Below are positions 1 through 7,200 of a DNA stretch of 31,765 nt, one piece after another. The notes beneath the pieces were generated by a model that made no database searches, had not been told where the DNA came from, and saw only the letters and a program-made list of their open reading frames with translations. The stretch spans positions 1 to 31,765 of the forward strand of contig CABSMB010000001.1 in assembly GCA_902478705.1 (NCBI GenBank). The letters run 5' to 3'. Origin of the DNA: an uncultured Collinsella sp. (GTDB lineage Bacteria; Actinomycetota; Coriobacteriia; Coriobacteriales; Coriobacteriaceae). Position numbers and translations under genes: made by a program. Numbering within the stretch: position 1 is the first letter of the stretch; each line of letters opens with the position of its first letter.

Positions 1-535
1 CAAAAGTCGAAACGGCTCGCGCGGGCGTTTCGGTTTTTCGTTTCGCATCTCAACTCGCGTCAAAACAAAACGCGATTTGAAAATCGATAGCGACCGAAGG
101 TCGCGATCATAGGCGGCTTGACCGCCGCATGAAAACCGACTCGCTAATCCGAATCGCAATGCGAGCCGCGTCACCTTTCGACAAATCCAACAGCGCTGCG
201 AGTCACGCTAATGACTCTCCGCGCCATTGAAATTGTCGAAAGCTGCCTCAACTTTTTCGCCGGCGTTGCGAAAAACGATTCGACAAGTCGAATGTTTGCG
301 CCGCGGGCGGCGCAAACCCGCTGCGCGATATTGCAAATACTCGGCATCCCTCGCATTCGCAATATCGCTTCGCTCTCGCTACAGCGAACTTCTAACGCTC
401 AGCATCCTTCGCGTTAAAATTTCGCTTTCGCTCACGGTCTTCACGCAGTTACGACGCCGCGAGGCCTCTCGCTTGGAATGAGGCCTCTCATTCCACGTCT
501 ACACTGCGTTTCGCCCAATCCCCGTTCCGGAGATT
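1..535. other. Gene-free, hairpin-rich region upstream of the oriT-like site
   Basis: I see no credible gene here. The stretch is a chain of inverted repeats: 73-78/81-86, 90-95/99-104, 112-116/122-126, 200-205/212-217, 294-302/309-317 (9 bp), 325-334/359-368 (10 bp), 393-398/411-416 and 475-482/487-494 (8 bp, loop gcct). The spacers of the 325-368 and 393-416 hairpins carry near-identical text (ctcggcatccctcgc and ctcagcatccttcgc). A 10-bp direct repeat, gaggcctctc, lies at 461-470 and 480-489. Continued through the circular junction it joins the repeat array at 30.9-31.4 kb, so it is probably part of the replication or transfer control region. No function can be assigned from sequence alone. 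Confidence 0.6.
90..135 (+). repeat. Dual-hairpin cassette, copy A
   Basis: Hairpin gcgacc-gaa-ggtcgc (90-104) is followed by gatcata (105-111), hairpin ggcgg-cttga-ccgcc (112-126) and gcatgaaaa (127-135). A second copy at 11284-11331 keeps gatcata and gcatNaaaa, but its second stem is ggtgcc/ggcacc. The linkers are conserved while the stem bases change together, which suggests a structured RNA or single-stranded DNA element. Confidence 0.55.
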
Positions 536-672
536 GCAAGATGTACATAAATCATGATAACCGGGCCCGTAGTCCCTGTTATCATGATTTACGAATCTTG
601 CTTTTCTCCTGTCACGGAGAAAAGGGAAAGAGTGAACGCAGCACGCTTTTTGCGGGTTGGTTTCACTCTTTC
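536..672 (+). other. Candidate origin of transfer (oriT)
   Basis: Three nested or adjacent inverted repeats stand immediately upstream of mobC. A 14-bp perfect repeat (548-561/578-591, spacer 16 bp) is flanked by a further pair gcaagat (536-542) and atcttgc (595-601). Next is a 9-bp hairpin (601-609/616-624, loop tgtcac). Last is an 11-bp perfect repeat (626-636/662-672) enclosing gcacgctttttgcgggttgg. Inverted repeats beside a mobC gene are the usual form of mobilization origins and their accessory-protein sites. No nic sequence is recognised with confidence. The repeats could instead only be MobC operators. Confidence 0.5.
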
Positions 673-765
673 TAAAAAATTAGGCAACCATAGCAAGAGG
701 TGACGGATGCCAATCCTCAGTTTCTTGCTTACTTTTCCGGAGGCCACTCCGGAGAAAGTAGAAAA

Positions 766-1419
766 ATGGCACGAAATGAATTCGTAAAGGCTCGCGTTTC
801 TCCTGAAGAGAAAGAGATCTATCAACAACTTTGCGAACAAGCTGGTTGTACGGAAGCTGAGTTGATTCGATCCGTACTGATTCATCGGGAAATCTCACTT
901 GATGATCTCGATGACGAAATGCAAGTTCTTGATCGGAAGAAAAAGGCCCTCCATAAGCAACAGGAGGATTACAGGAGAGCACAGGCATCGCGTAAAACCG
1001 ATGAACGTGGCGAGCCGATTTCTGAAAAAAGGAGTATTCCGTTCCAAGTAATGCTCACTGCTCCAGAAAAAAAGGCAATTGAGCAGCGTGCAGCGGCGCT
1101 CGGCATTTCTGCAAGCGAACTGGTTCGCCGCAGCGCAATTTACGGAAAGATCGAATCATTCAATTTTGACATCGCGGAAGTTGAAAAACTCCATCATGAG
1201 TTATTGAAGGAAGGAACAAACCTCAATCAGCTGATGTATTTTGTGAACGCCCAAGGGCTTCCCGCGTACAACGAGAAAGCTGTTTTCCGAACGCTTGAAA
1301 AGGTTTATCAAAATGCTCGAAAGGTCGACCGGTTCATCGAGAAATTAGAGAAGCGTTATCACGTCGACTATATTCCAAGCGATTATTTGGCAGATGAACC
1401 AGACAACAGAAATCTTTAA
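766..1419 (+). CDS. mobC: MobC-like relaxosome accessory protein with two RHH-type segments
   Basis: A 217-aa protein. Residues 1-40 (MARNEFVKARVSPEEKEIYQ onward) look like a ribbon-helix-helix DNA-binding unit of the mobilization type. A charged linker follows, then a second unit near 88-125 (RSIPFQVMLTAPEKKAIEQR). The C-terminal part (about 135-200, with LLKEGTNLNQLMYFVNAQG) resembles the bacterial mobilization protein MobC family, whose members bind oriT and help the relaxase open it. The start at 766 has ggagaaag upstream; an earlier in-frame start lacks a good site. In MobC loci a relaxase gene normally follows directly. Here the next genes are unrelated and only a relaxase C-terminal remnant is present, at 9.4-10.1 kb. 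The tandem RHH arrangement is less common than a single one. Confidence 0.72.
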   Translation: MARNEFVKARVSPEEKEIYQQLCEQAGCTEAELIRSVLIHREISLDDLDDEMQVLDRKKKALHKQQEDYRRAQASRKTDERGEPISEKRSIPFQVMLTAPEKKAIEQRAAALGISASELVRRSAIYGKIESFNFDIAEVEKLHHELLKEGTNLNQLMYFVNAQGLPAYNEKAVFRTLEKVYQNARKVDRFIEKLEKRYHVDYIPSDYLADEPDNRNL

Positions 1420-1719
1420 CTCGGACCTATACTTCGCGAATGATGCGCACAGCGCCATTGCAAGACCGATCGCAAGGCCAACGGCCGCTATCTTTGCATA
1501 GCTCCTGCCCGCGCGTCCCAGTTTTCGGCCTAAAACGGGATGCATTTTCCGAACCGGCGCTCAAAAGGAAACCGTATCCCGCTTTGGGGCGGGGGCTGCG
1601 GAAAATTGGCCCGTGATCTGGTTCGGATTGGAGTATGCGTTAACCGTTGATGTTGGCCGGTGTGGGCATGGAGATAGATGAGTGGATCGAGCGATATAAT
1701 GACATGCTATGGAGGCCAT
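1420..1719. other. Gap between mobC and the regulator fragment
   Basis: No convincing gene. A 66-codon minus-strand frame (1345-1545) overlaps the end of mobC, has a hydrophobic stretch but no ribosome binding site, and is not supported. The relaxase gene would be expected to start here, but no relaxase N-terminal sequence is visible. This is therefore probably the left edge of the island that replaced it. Confidence 0.4.
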
Positions 1720-2091
1720 ATGCTCTTTTCCCGCCGTTCTGCCACATCTGCCTGCGCCATTGTGCTTATCGTAATGGCGGTCACCCCTTATCACCGGTTT
1801 TCATCTTCAATTGGCTTGGTATCAGGTGCAATGACCTGGCTCGTTATCCTTGGCGCGTGCCTAGCGGCGTTTGGTCACGGTGTTGCGCTCCGCAAGGGGA
1901 GAGAAATAAGGCGGCCGGGGTTCCTTGGCGCCTTCGGTATTTTCCTTGCTGCTATTGCGGCGGTTCCCGAGTGGGCCGACTTGGCCTTCTATGCTCGCGG
2001 AGATTCTATTCCATTCGTGTTTGCGCCTATCTGGCTGTTGCGCGGCGTTTCATGCGCCTCGTGCTTTGCTGGGTCGTTGCTCCTCTCATGT
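1720..2091 (+). pseudogene. N-terminal fragment of a membrane LuxR-type regulator, cut by the IS element
   Basis: The frame starts at ATG 1720 behind ggagg (1711-1715); an upstream ATG at 1678 behind ggag is the alternative. It encodes about 124 residues with roughly four hydrophobic segments before the sequence runs into the right end of the IS200/IS605 element at 2092. Read from codon 2089-2091 straight into 3854, the frame continues without a stop into the long downstream regulator. So this is the missing front half of that gene and not an independent one. Its third and fourth segments (PEWADLAFYARGDSIP) resemble a stretch of the downstream half (VEWAFVYIAAWRCIRDP), as expected for an internal duplication. 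In the present state it would end a few codons inside the IS. Confidence 0.7.
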
Positions 2092-2250
2092 TTGACACTC
2101 CCCGTAGTTGAAACCAGGGGATTCTCGGTTCTGCGAGGTCTGCCGTCGGGGACCGATATGGTCCTCTAGGGTCTTACGTCCTCTCCCCGAGCGTTTAGGC
2201 GGCTACAGCCGCCCCGGTTCCCGCGTGCCCCACGGTACCTTCCGTGTTGG
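2092..2250 (-). ncRNA. Predicted omega RNA (reRNA) of TnpB at the element right end
   Basis: In IS200/IS605 elements the TnpB guide RNA covers the 3' end of tnpB and the right end, and takes its guide from DNA just outside the element. This interval lies between the tnpB stop (2195) and the right boundary. It contains the right-end hairpin (2100-2120) and further dyads (cgggga near 2147 with tccccg near 2185; gaccgatatggtc). The predicted guide is the complement of about 2072-2091 (5' acatgaggagagg-like order is to be read from the complement, beginning acatgagagg). The 5' limit is a guess. Confidence 0.45.
2100..2120 (-). repeat. IS right-end hairpin (IPR)
   Basis: A 21-nt imperfect palindrome with four-base CCCC/GGGG foot, preceded on the element strand by the guide GAAT and followed by a 4-nt linker and TCAA. 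Distance from foot to cleavage is 8 nt. Confidence 0.75.
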
Positions 2251-3370
2251 AGAGGATGCGTTTCCCCTCCGCCAGTATGTTTCTCGCCGCATTGACGTCG
2301 CGGTCGTGGTGCGCACCGCACGCGGGGCAGTCCCATGACCGTACCGACAGCGGCAGGGCGTCGAGCCTGTGCCCGCAGGCCGAGCAGGTCTTGCTCGACG
2401 GGTAGAACCGACCGACCTTGACGAGCGTACGCCCGCGCTCGGCGCACTTGTACTCAAGCAGTCGCGCGAGCTCTCCGAACGAGACATCCGACACGGCTTT
2501 CGCCAGATGATGGTTTCGTACCATGCCCTTCGCATTCAGATCCTCCATGCACAGGACTTGGTTCTCGTCCGCGAGCATGGTAGTGACCTTGTGCAGGGTA
2601 TCGGTCCTGGCATCGGCGATCTTCGCATGGATCCTGGCGACCCTCTTTCGCTGCTTCAGGTACCTGCCGCTCGGCTTCTCGCCGCTGCGGGCGCCCGTTC
2701 TGCGGGAAAGTCTGCGCTGCTCCCGCGCAAGCTTGCGCTCGTGTTTCTTGAGATGGCGCGGATTCCCGATTTTCGTGCCGTCCGAAAGAGTCACAAGCGT
2801 CTCGACGCCGAGATCGATTCCGACTTCCCGGTCGGTCGCGGGCGTGTCCTTGGTTGGCACGTCGGTGCAGAGAAAGGTGGCGAAGTAGCGACCGGCTGCG
2901 TCCAGGGAGACCGTGACCGACATGAAGCGTCCCTGGAGCGGTCGGGATACCTTAGCCCGGACAGTCCCGAGCTTTGGCAGCGTGATATGGTTGCGGTCGA
3001 GGACCTTGCCGCCGTTGGTGCGGTACGACTGTCGGGCGTGCCGGCGCGACTTGAACTTGGGGAAGCCCGGCTTTCCGCCCTCGCGCACGCGTCGGAAGAA
3101 GTTCTTGTAGGCGCGGTCGAGGTCGCGGACGGACTGCTGGAGCGCCATGGAGTCCGCTTGCGCGAGCCAGGAGGTCTCAGAGTCGCGCTTCCACGCCGGG
3201 AGCATTCGGGAGAGCTCCGCCCACGAGACCGTCTTGCCCGTCTTCGCATAAGCGGACTTCTTGACATCGAGGGCGCGGTTGTACACGAAACGGCAGCAAC
3301 CGAGCGTCCGCGCGATCTGGTCGCGCTGTGACGCATCCGGGTAGATTCGGTATTTGAACCCGCGTTCCAT
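2195..3370 (-). CDS. tnpB: TnpB RNA-guided nuclease of the IS200/IS605 family
   Basis: A 391-aa protein, normal length for TnpB. The RuvC-like catalytic residues are visible: D186 in GIDLGVE, E276 in LCMEDLNAKG and D358 in HHDRDVNAARN. The zinc ribbon cysteines are C329/C332 (CSACGH) and C348/C351 (CPACG). The N-terminal start, ERGFKYRIYPDASQRDQIAR, is typical of the family. All key residues are kept, so the protein is probably active. TnpB proteins cut DNA specified by the element-derived RNA next to a motif equal to the element's target tetranucleotide, here predicted TTAC, and so act against the empty site left by excision. It starts 3 nt after the tnpA stop and is probably translated with it. 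Confidence 0.93.
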   Translation of the reverse strand: MERGFKYRIYPDASQRDQIARTLGCCRFVYNRALDVKKSAYAKTGKTVSWAELSRMLPAWKRDSETSWLAQADSMALQQSVRDLDRAYKNFFRRVREGGKPGFPKFKSRRHARQSYRTNGGKVLDRNHITLPKLGTVRAKVSRPLQGRFMSVTVSLDAAGRYFATFLCTDVPTKDTPATDREVGIDLGVETLVTLSDGTKIGNPRHLKKHERKLAREQRRLSRRTGARSGEKPSGRYLKQRKRVARIHAKIADARTDTLHKVTTMLADENQVLCMEDLNAKGMVRNHHLAKAVSDVSFGELARLLEYKCAERGRTLVKVGRFYPSSKTCSACGHRLDALPLSVRSWDCPACGAHHDRDVNAARNILAEGKRILSNTEGTVGHAGTGAAVAA

Positions 3371-3373
3371 CGG

Positions 3374-3766
3374 CTAGACCTCCTTCTGGTCCTCGATGTA
3401 CTTCCTTACCTGCGCAAGGGACACCTCTCCCACAGTCGAAACGAAGTAGCTGTTCGTCCAGAGCGTGGGGATGCGGCTTTTCAGCCACGGGAACTCCGCA
3501 CGCAGGTCGTGGCTCGACCTGCCCTTGATTCGCTTCACCGTGCGATGGATGCTCAGCTGGGGATCGACTGACAGGAGCAAGTGCACATGGTCTGGCATGA
3601 CCTCCATCTCGACGATCTCGAAACCGAGCTCGTCGGCGACTTTCCGAGCGATCTCCTTGAAGCGCTCGTCGACTCCGTCCACGAGGACGGGCCGGCGGTA
3701 CTTCGGGCAGAAGACCACATGGTAGTTGCAGGAGAAAACTATGTTGCGGTTGCTCTTGTACTTCAT
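3374..3766 (-). CDS. tnpA: Y1 (HUH) transposase TnpA of the IS200/IS605 family
   Basis: A 130-aa protein of the usual length. The HUH motif is PDHVHLLL (H60 and H62), and the catalytic tyrosine is probably Y123 in VRKYIEDQ. The front half, NYHVVFCPKYRRPVL, is characteristic. Such enzymes cut and rejoin single-stranded DNA at the hairpin-bearing ends and move the element by peel-and-paste into lagging-strand or other single-stranded DNA. Intact, and adjacent to tnpB in the same orientation. Confidence 0.93.
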   Translation of the reverse strand: MKYKSNRNIVFSCNYHVVFCPKYRRPVLVDGVDERFKEIARKVADELGFEIVEMEVMPDHVHLLLSVDPQLSIHRTVKRIKGRSSHDLRAEFPWLKSRIPTLWTNSYFVSTVGEVSLAQVRKYIEDQKEV

Positions 3767-3816
3767 GGTATAGATATTATACAGTATTGAGCTGCATAAT
3801 ATCTACCGACTTATAT

Positions 3817-3837
3817 CCCCATAGATAAATCCAGGGG
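3817..3837 (-). repeat. IS left-end hairpin (IPL)
   Basis: A 21-nt imperfect palindrome: CCCC/GGGG foot, then TGGA/TCTA with one G-T mismatch, an unpaired T before the GGGG and loop TTTA. The guide AAAG lies immediately 5' on the element strand, and TTAC lies 12 nt further out. The unpaired T matches the hairpin form bound by IS608 TnpA. Confidence 0.78.
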
Positions 3838-3853
3838 CTTTACGACGGTCTCG

Positions 3854-5617
3854 GTAATTTGGGATACGGCGGGCTTTCCTTTGACGCAGGGGGCGACGCG
3901 GGCTGACGAAAGAGAAACTCGTCATCCGCAGGACGCGATTTTTACAGAAACAATAGCCGTCCTGTCTTGTCTGCTGTTCTGCTGTCGAGTTTCATGGAGA
4001 GTCGTTCCCGAGCCATGGGGGATGCCCTCTGTAATGGCCGCATCAATTGGCCTTATGCTTTTAATTCCTCTGTTCTATCTCGTATTGGCTGCGGTCCCGC
4101 TGCTTTGCTGTCCCCGCGCCTTTGGTCGGGGACAGAGCGACGTGCTCGCCCGTTCTGTGCTCGTAGCAGTTCCCATTGGCCTTGTTCCCGCTGTTGAGGT
4201 GGCATACTTCGCAAACGATGCCGCGATCATTGCGTCGCTGACGATAGGGTCCGCTATTGCTGCCTTCGTATGCACGTTGCTCAGGAAGAAGCGGAACAAC
4301 GATTCGGATATCCCCCGCACGTCCGACCCATTCGATGCGGGAGCGTTTTCTCCCTCTCTGTCGCCTCGAGAAGAGCAGTTTGTTCGACTGCTGCTCAAAG
4401 GGAAAACGCCGGCGGAAATTGCCAAGGAGACGGATACGAGGCCATCGACGGTGCGGACCACGCTTCACCGAGCATACGGGAAGGCGTCGGTTGCGGGCTC
4501 GCGTGAGCTGGTGGCGCTGTTTGCGGGTGGGGGCGAAGCTGTAGAGTCTGAGCTGTCGCAGCGGCATGCCGGCGATATGTTGGCATTAGCTCGGACGCAC
4601 CGGCTGCTTCGATATCTGCCCACATCTTTTTTTATTTTCCTTGCGGCAGGCCCCTTGGTAATGGCGGATAGCGATTGGGGGTCCGGTGTTTCGTGGGCAG
4701 TCGCCTTTTCTCTTACAAGCTATACATTGGGCCTCGGACTGTTTCTTTCGCCGTATTGCGCGGTTGTAAAGACAAATCATGACGCTGATCTGGATAGGGC
4801 AGGCGAAGCGATTGGGCTCGGAAGCCCGTGCGTGTGGGCGATACTGTCTGCCGTGGAATGGGCTTTTGTTTATATCGCGGCATGGAGGTGCATACGCGAT
4901 CCGTTGATGGCTGCACCGGTCCTGTTTTGCGGCATAGCGTCTATGGCTTCGCTCGCTGTTAAGCTGCGCCCGTTTAAGGTTCATGCCCATACTCGGGCTA
5001 TCGTGCCGTTGGCGTTAATAGGTGTATCCGCTTTAATCTATGCAGCAACTAGGGGGCGAATTCATGGACTTGCGGTACTGACGGGGATGCTGCTCACGTA
5101 TATAGTGCTGCGAAGCTGTCCGCAGCGCAAAATGCTTGGGGTATGGATGCTCTGCTTTGGGGCGATGGCTCCTGTTTGGGTTGTCTTGCTCAACATGGTG
5201 CAGGATCTGACGGTTTTCAAGCCGTTGTTCCTCGCGTCGTTGTTGGGGCATAGTTCGGCTGTCAATGTCGTCGTGGCAACGGTGATCGTCTGCTGGTCTG
5301 CGCCCATATTCGTCACGCACATCGCGCTCGCCCGCTCGGTTGAGGACGAGAAAGCCGTCTTGGAGTACCGCGCGAACGGGTCCACCGAAACAGCCCGCGT
5401 GCGCCAGCTGGCCCTGCTTATGTCTCGCTCCCTTTCTGATGTTCAGTCGCAAATCTTGCTGATGACGGCAGAGGGCGCAACGACAAAGGCTATTGCGGAG
5501 GATGTCGGTTACGCTGCATCTACGGTGCAAGCACTGCGGTCTGCATCTTACCGCCAGTTGAGGATCAAGAACAAAGCGGAGCTTATTTCATTGCTATCGC
5601 AGGTAGATAACGTGTAA
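3854..5617 (+). pseudogene. Large membrane-bound double LuxR-type regulator, 5'-truncated by the IS
   Basis: The open frame runs from the IS border (GTA at 3854) to the stop at 5615-5617. The first possible start is TTG 3881 without a clear ribosome site, giving 578 aa. Order: about four membrane segments; a LuxR/GerE helix-turn-helix (LSPREEQFVRLLLKGKTPAE, about residues 160-220); about eight membrane segments; a second LuxR-type helix-turn-helix (SLSDVQSQILLMTAEGATTK, about 515-575). Joined with 1720-2091 it would be 711 aa, organised as two repeats of eight membrane segments plus HTH. Regulators with one membrane half and one C-terminal LuxR domain are common in Coriobacteriia; two units in one chain is unusual. 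It precedes the secreted-protein/ABC operon and probably controls it. The truncated product could be partly active. Confidence 0.7.
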
Positions 5618-5726
5618 ACGCCTGAGCAATCAACTCAATAGCGGGTGTTTACAGACATCTTTCTCCATTCATGCAAAGGTTGCCGTGCGTCGACGCATTG
5701 TTAACCGCTTTTGATTGGAGAAGGCC
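5618..5726 (+). promoter_or_regulatory. Presumed promoter and leader of the island operon
   Basis: A 109-bp gap between the regulator and the secreted-protein gene. It is relatively AT-rich, has no strong -35/-10 match that I trust, and ends in ggagaagg (5717-5724) before ATG 5727. It is the likely control point for the following five genes because later junctions overlap. Confidence 0.35.
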
Positions 5727-6239
5727 ATGATTAAGCCAAGGAGCGCTATTGCTCGAATCGGAGTCGGCTTGGCGATTGTTGCGGGCTTGTCGATGGGTGC
5801 ACCTGCCGCATCATTTGCTCAAGAGGAGTTTGACACTTCCCAGGTTTCTAGCATTTCGCAGAGCGCGGATGCCGGAATTGCCACATGCAAGAACAACGAA
5901 GATAGAGATTTCGCTTTTCAGTGTTCTGGCACGAGCGCAACTGGCTATCGCCGGAAAGAAGATTCATCCTCAGTCTACATTTGGATTCAAGGCTATTCGG
6001 GAAAGCCATTGCGCCTGTACGTGGACGGTGCCTATGACACTAAAGGAACGGGCAACATGAATTGCACGCAAGGCGTGTATCGCTCCAACCATGCGGATAA
6101 ATGGGAGATATACAACCTCGTCCGTGAGAATGGGCGCAGTCATGCTCGTCTGACTGCATGGGCCGAGTCCGGATACGGCACGGTCTATGGAAAGTGGAGC
6201 CCCGATTGCTTCGGTCATTTTAACAAACTTCCCTCCTAG
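5727..6239 (+). CDS. Secreted protein of a bacteriocin-like ABC locus
   Basis: A 170-aa protein with a Sec signal peptide (IGVGLAIVAGLSMGAPAASFAQ), cleavage expected after about residue 32. The mature part has cysteines (ATCKNNED, FQCSG, MNCTQG, SPDCFG), a segment GYRRKEDSSSVYIW and a C-terminal YGKWSPDCF. Small secreted proteins of this build (YRRK...VY, then W-S-P-D) occur beside LuxR or two-component regulators and ABC transporters in Gram-positive bacteria; I recall them as bacteriocin-locus partners, but their activity is not established. It starts at ATG 5727 with an excellent site, first gene of the operon. It could be the exported effector or a surface factor. A different secreted protein at 30.5-30.8 kb shares a short YRSN motif. 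Confidence 0.6.
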   Translation: MIKPRSAIARIGVGLAIVAGLSMGAPAASFAQEEFDTSQVSSISQSADAGIATCKNNEDRDFAFQCSGTSATGYRRKEDSSSVYIWIQGYSGKPLRLYVDGAYDTKGTGNMNCTQGVYRSNHADKWEIYNLVRENGRSHARLTAWAESGYGTVYGKWSPDCFGHFNKLPS

Positions 6240-6267
6240 CCAATCCGCAGCTTCTTGTTGTGATTAG

Positions 6268-6299
6268 GGCCGGGCCGAGCAGCAACGCTCGGCCCGGCC
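6268..6299 (+). other. Intercistronic stem-loop (13-bp perfect stem)
   Basis: Arms 6268-6280 and 6287-6299 with loop agcaac. Very GC-rich and not followed by a T-run, so it is more likely an attenuator or RNA-stabilising stem than a full terminator. It would let the secreted protein be made in excess of the transporter genes. Confidence 0.65.
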
Positions 6300-6318
6300 A
6301 ATGGGAGGGCGATGTTGC

Positions 6319-7200
6319 TTGAATGGAAATCTATTACGACATGAGTTATCCAAGATATTTGGAAACCATATATTTGCGTTGGCTCTTATTTTGGCGACTG
6401 CCATTTCGATGGCAGCTGCCATCGAGGCGTGGTGGACGCTCGAAATTGAGCGCAAGCAGCTGTTATCTTTTGGCTACGGCATTGGTCTGCAGTCTCAGAC
6501 ATACCTCGGCCAAACGCGTGAAAGTAGCTTTGGCAACTGGATTGTTGTGAGCGCGAACGCGCCGTTGTTAGCGTCGGTGTTTTTCTATTCGCTGCCGTTG
6601 CTTGCCATGTTGGCCGGGTCGTGGTCATGCCTGTCCGAGCGTTTGAGCGGGTACGAGGCACAGATCTGCACGCGTGTTTCTAGAAATGCATACGTGAACG
6701 TGAAGATGCTGTCTGCTTTCCTCTCTGCGTTTGCGGTCACGGCTATTCCGCTACTCGTGAACTTTCTGATTGTCTCCATACTGTTTCCCGCGTATCTCCC
6801 CCGAGTCGACGAATCGACTTACGTCGGGCTCTATCTGCATAGCTATTTTTCTGGCCTGTTTTATTCCCGGCCTCTGTTATACGTGCTGGTTTATACGCTG
6901 TTCGATGCGGTGGCGCTGGGGGTTCTATCCATGGCCGTGACCGGTCTGTCGGTTGTGTTTCGCAGCAGAATCAAGGCGATGGTCGTTCCATATCTGATTA
7001 TGGTTGCATGGCACTTTGTTAACGACTGGATTTTTAGCGTCCTTTCATGCGTTGGCTTTAACTGCAACATTCTTAACAGCATCAGGTCGGAATCGCTAAA
7101 TAACTGGCCCGACATCCGAGCGGGGGTTGCGGAAATCATCTTGCTGTTCGTCTTTTCTTTGGTTTCCGCGAGATTCTTAAAAAGACGCGAGGTGGTCTGA
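6319..7200 (+). CDS. ABC transporter permease (first of two)
   Basis: A hydrophobic protein of about 293 aa with roughly six membrane segments, starting NLLRHELSKIFGNHIFALAL, the usual beginning of ABC-2-like permeases in bacteriocin-resistance or export loci. The start is uncertain. TTG 6319 has gggaggg 9 nt upstream; ATG 6301 has no site and lies within the hairpin trailer. An ATG at 6312 with the same site is out of frame and stops after ten codons, which could be a short leader or the trace of a frameshift. The stop overlaps the next start by one base. With the next two genes it forms an ABC exporter or immunity complex. Confidence 0.7.
   Translation: MNGNLLRHELSKIFGNHIFALALILATAISMAAAIEAWWTLEIERKQLLSFGYGIGLQSQTYLGQTRESSFGNWIVVSANAPLLASVFFYSLPLLAMLAGSWSCLSERLSGYEAQICTRVSRNAYVNVKMLSAFLSAFAVTAIPLLVNFLIVSILFPAYLPRVDESTYVGLYLHSYFSGLFYSRPLLYVLVYTLFDAVALGVLSMAVTGLSVVFRSRIKAMVVPYLIMVAWHFVNDWIFSVLSCVGFNCNILNSIRSESLNNWPDIRAGVAEIILLFVFSLVSARFLKRREVV

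Larger units (their letters stand above)
2092..3853 (-). mobile_element. IS608-like element of the IS200/IS605 family (1762 bp)
   Basis: The element carries tnpA then tnpB, both on the minus strand. Its ends match the IS608 logic. On the minus strand the left flank is TTAC (3857-3854), followed by a 12-nt linker, the guide AAAG and a 21-nt imperfect hairpin (3837-3817) with CCCC/GGGG base and a bulged T. The right end has guide GAAT (2124-2121), a matching 21-nt hairpin (2120-2100), a 4-nt linker and terminal TCAA (2095-2092). TTAC with AAAG, and TCAA with GAAT, are the cleavage and guide pairs known from IS608. No target duplication is expected. Length 1762 leaves remainder 1 when divided by 3, and removing it rejoins one reading frame, which independently supports these boundaries. 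Confidence 0.85.

Noticed and set aside
1345..1545. Minus-strand 66-codon hydrophobic frame
   Set aside because: Overlaps mobC, no ribosome binding site, hydrophobicity alone is not enough.
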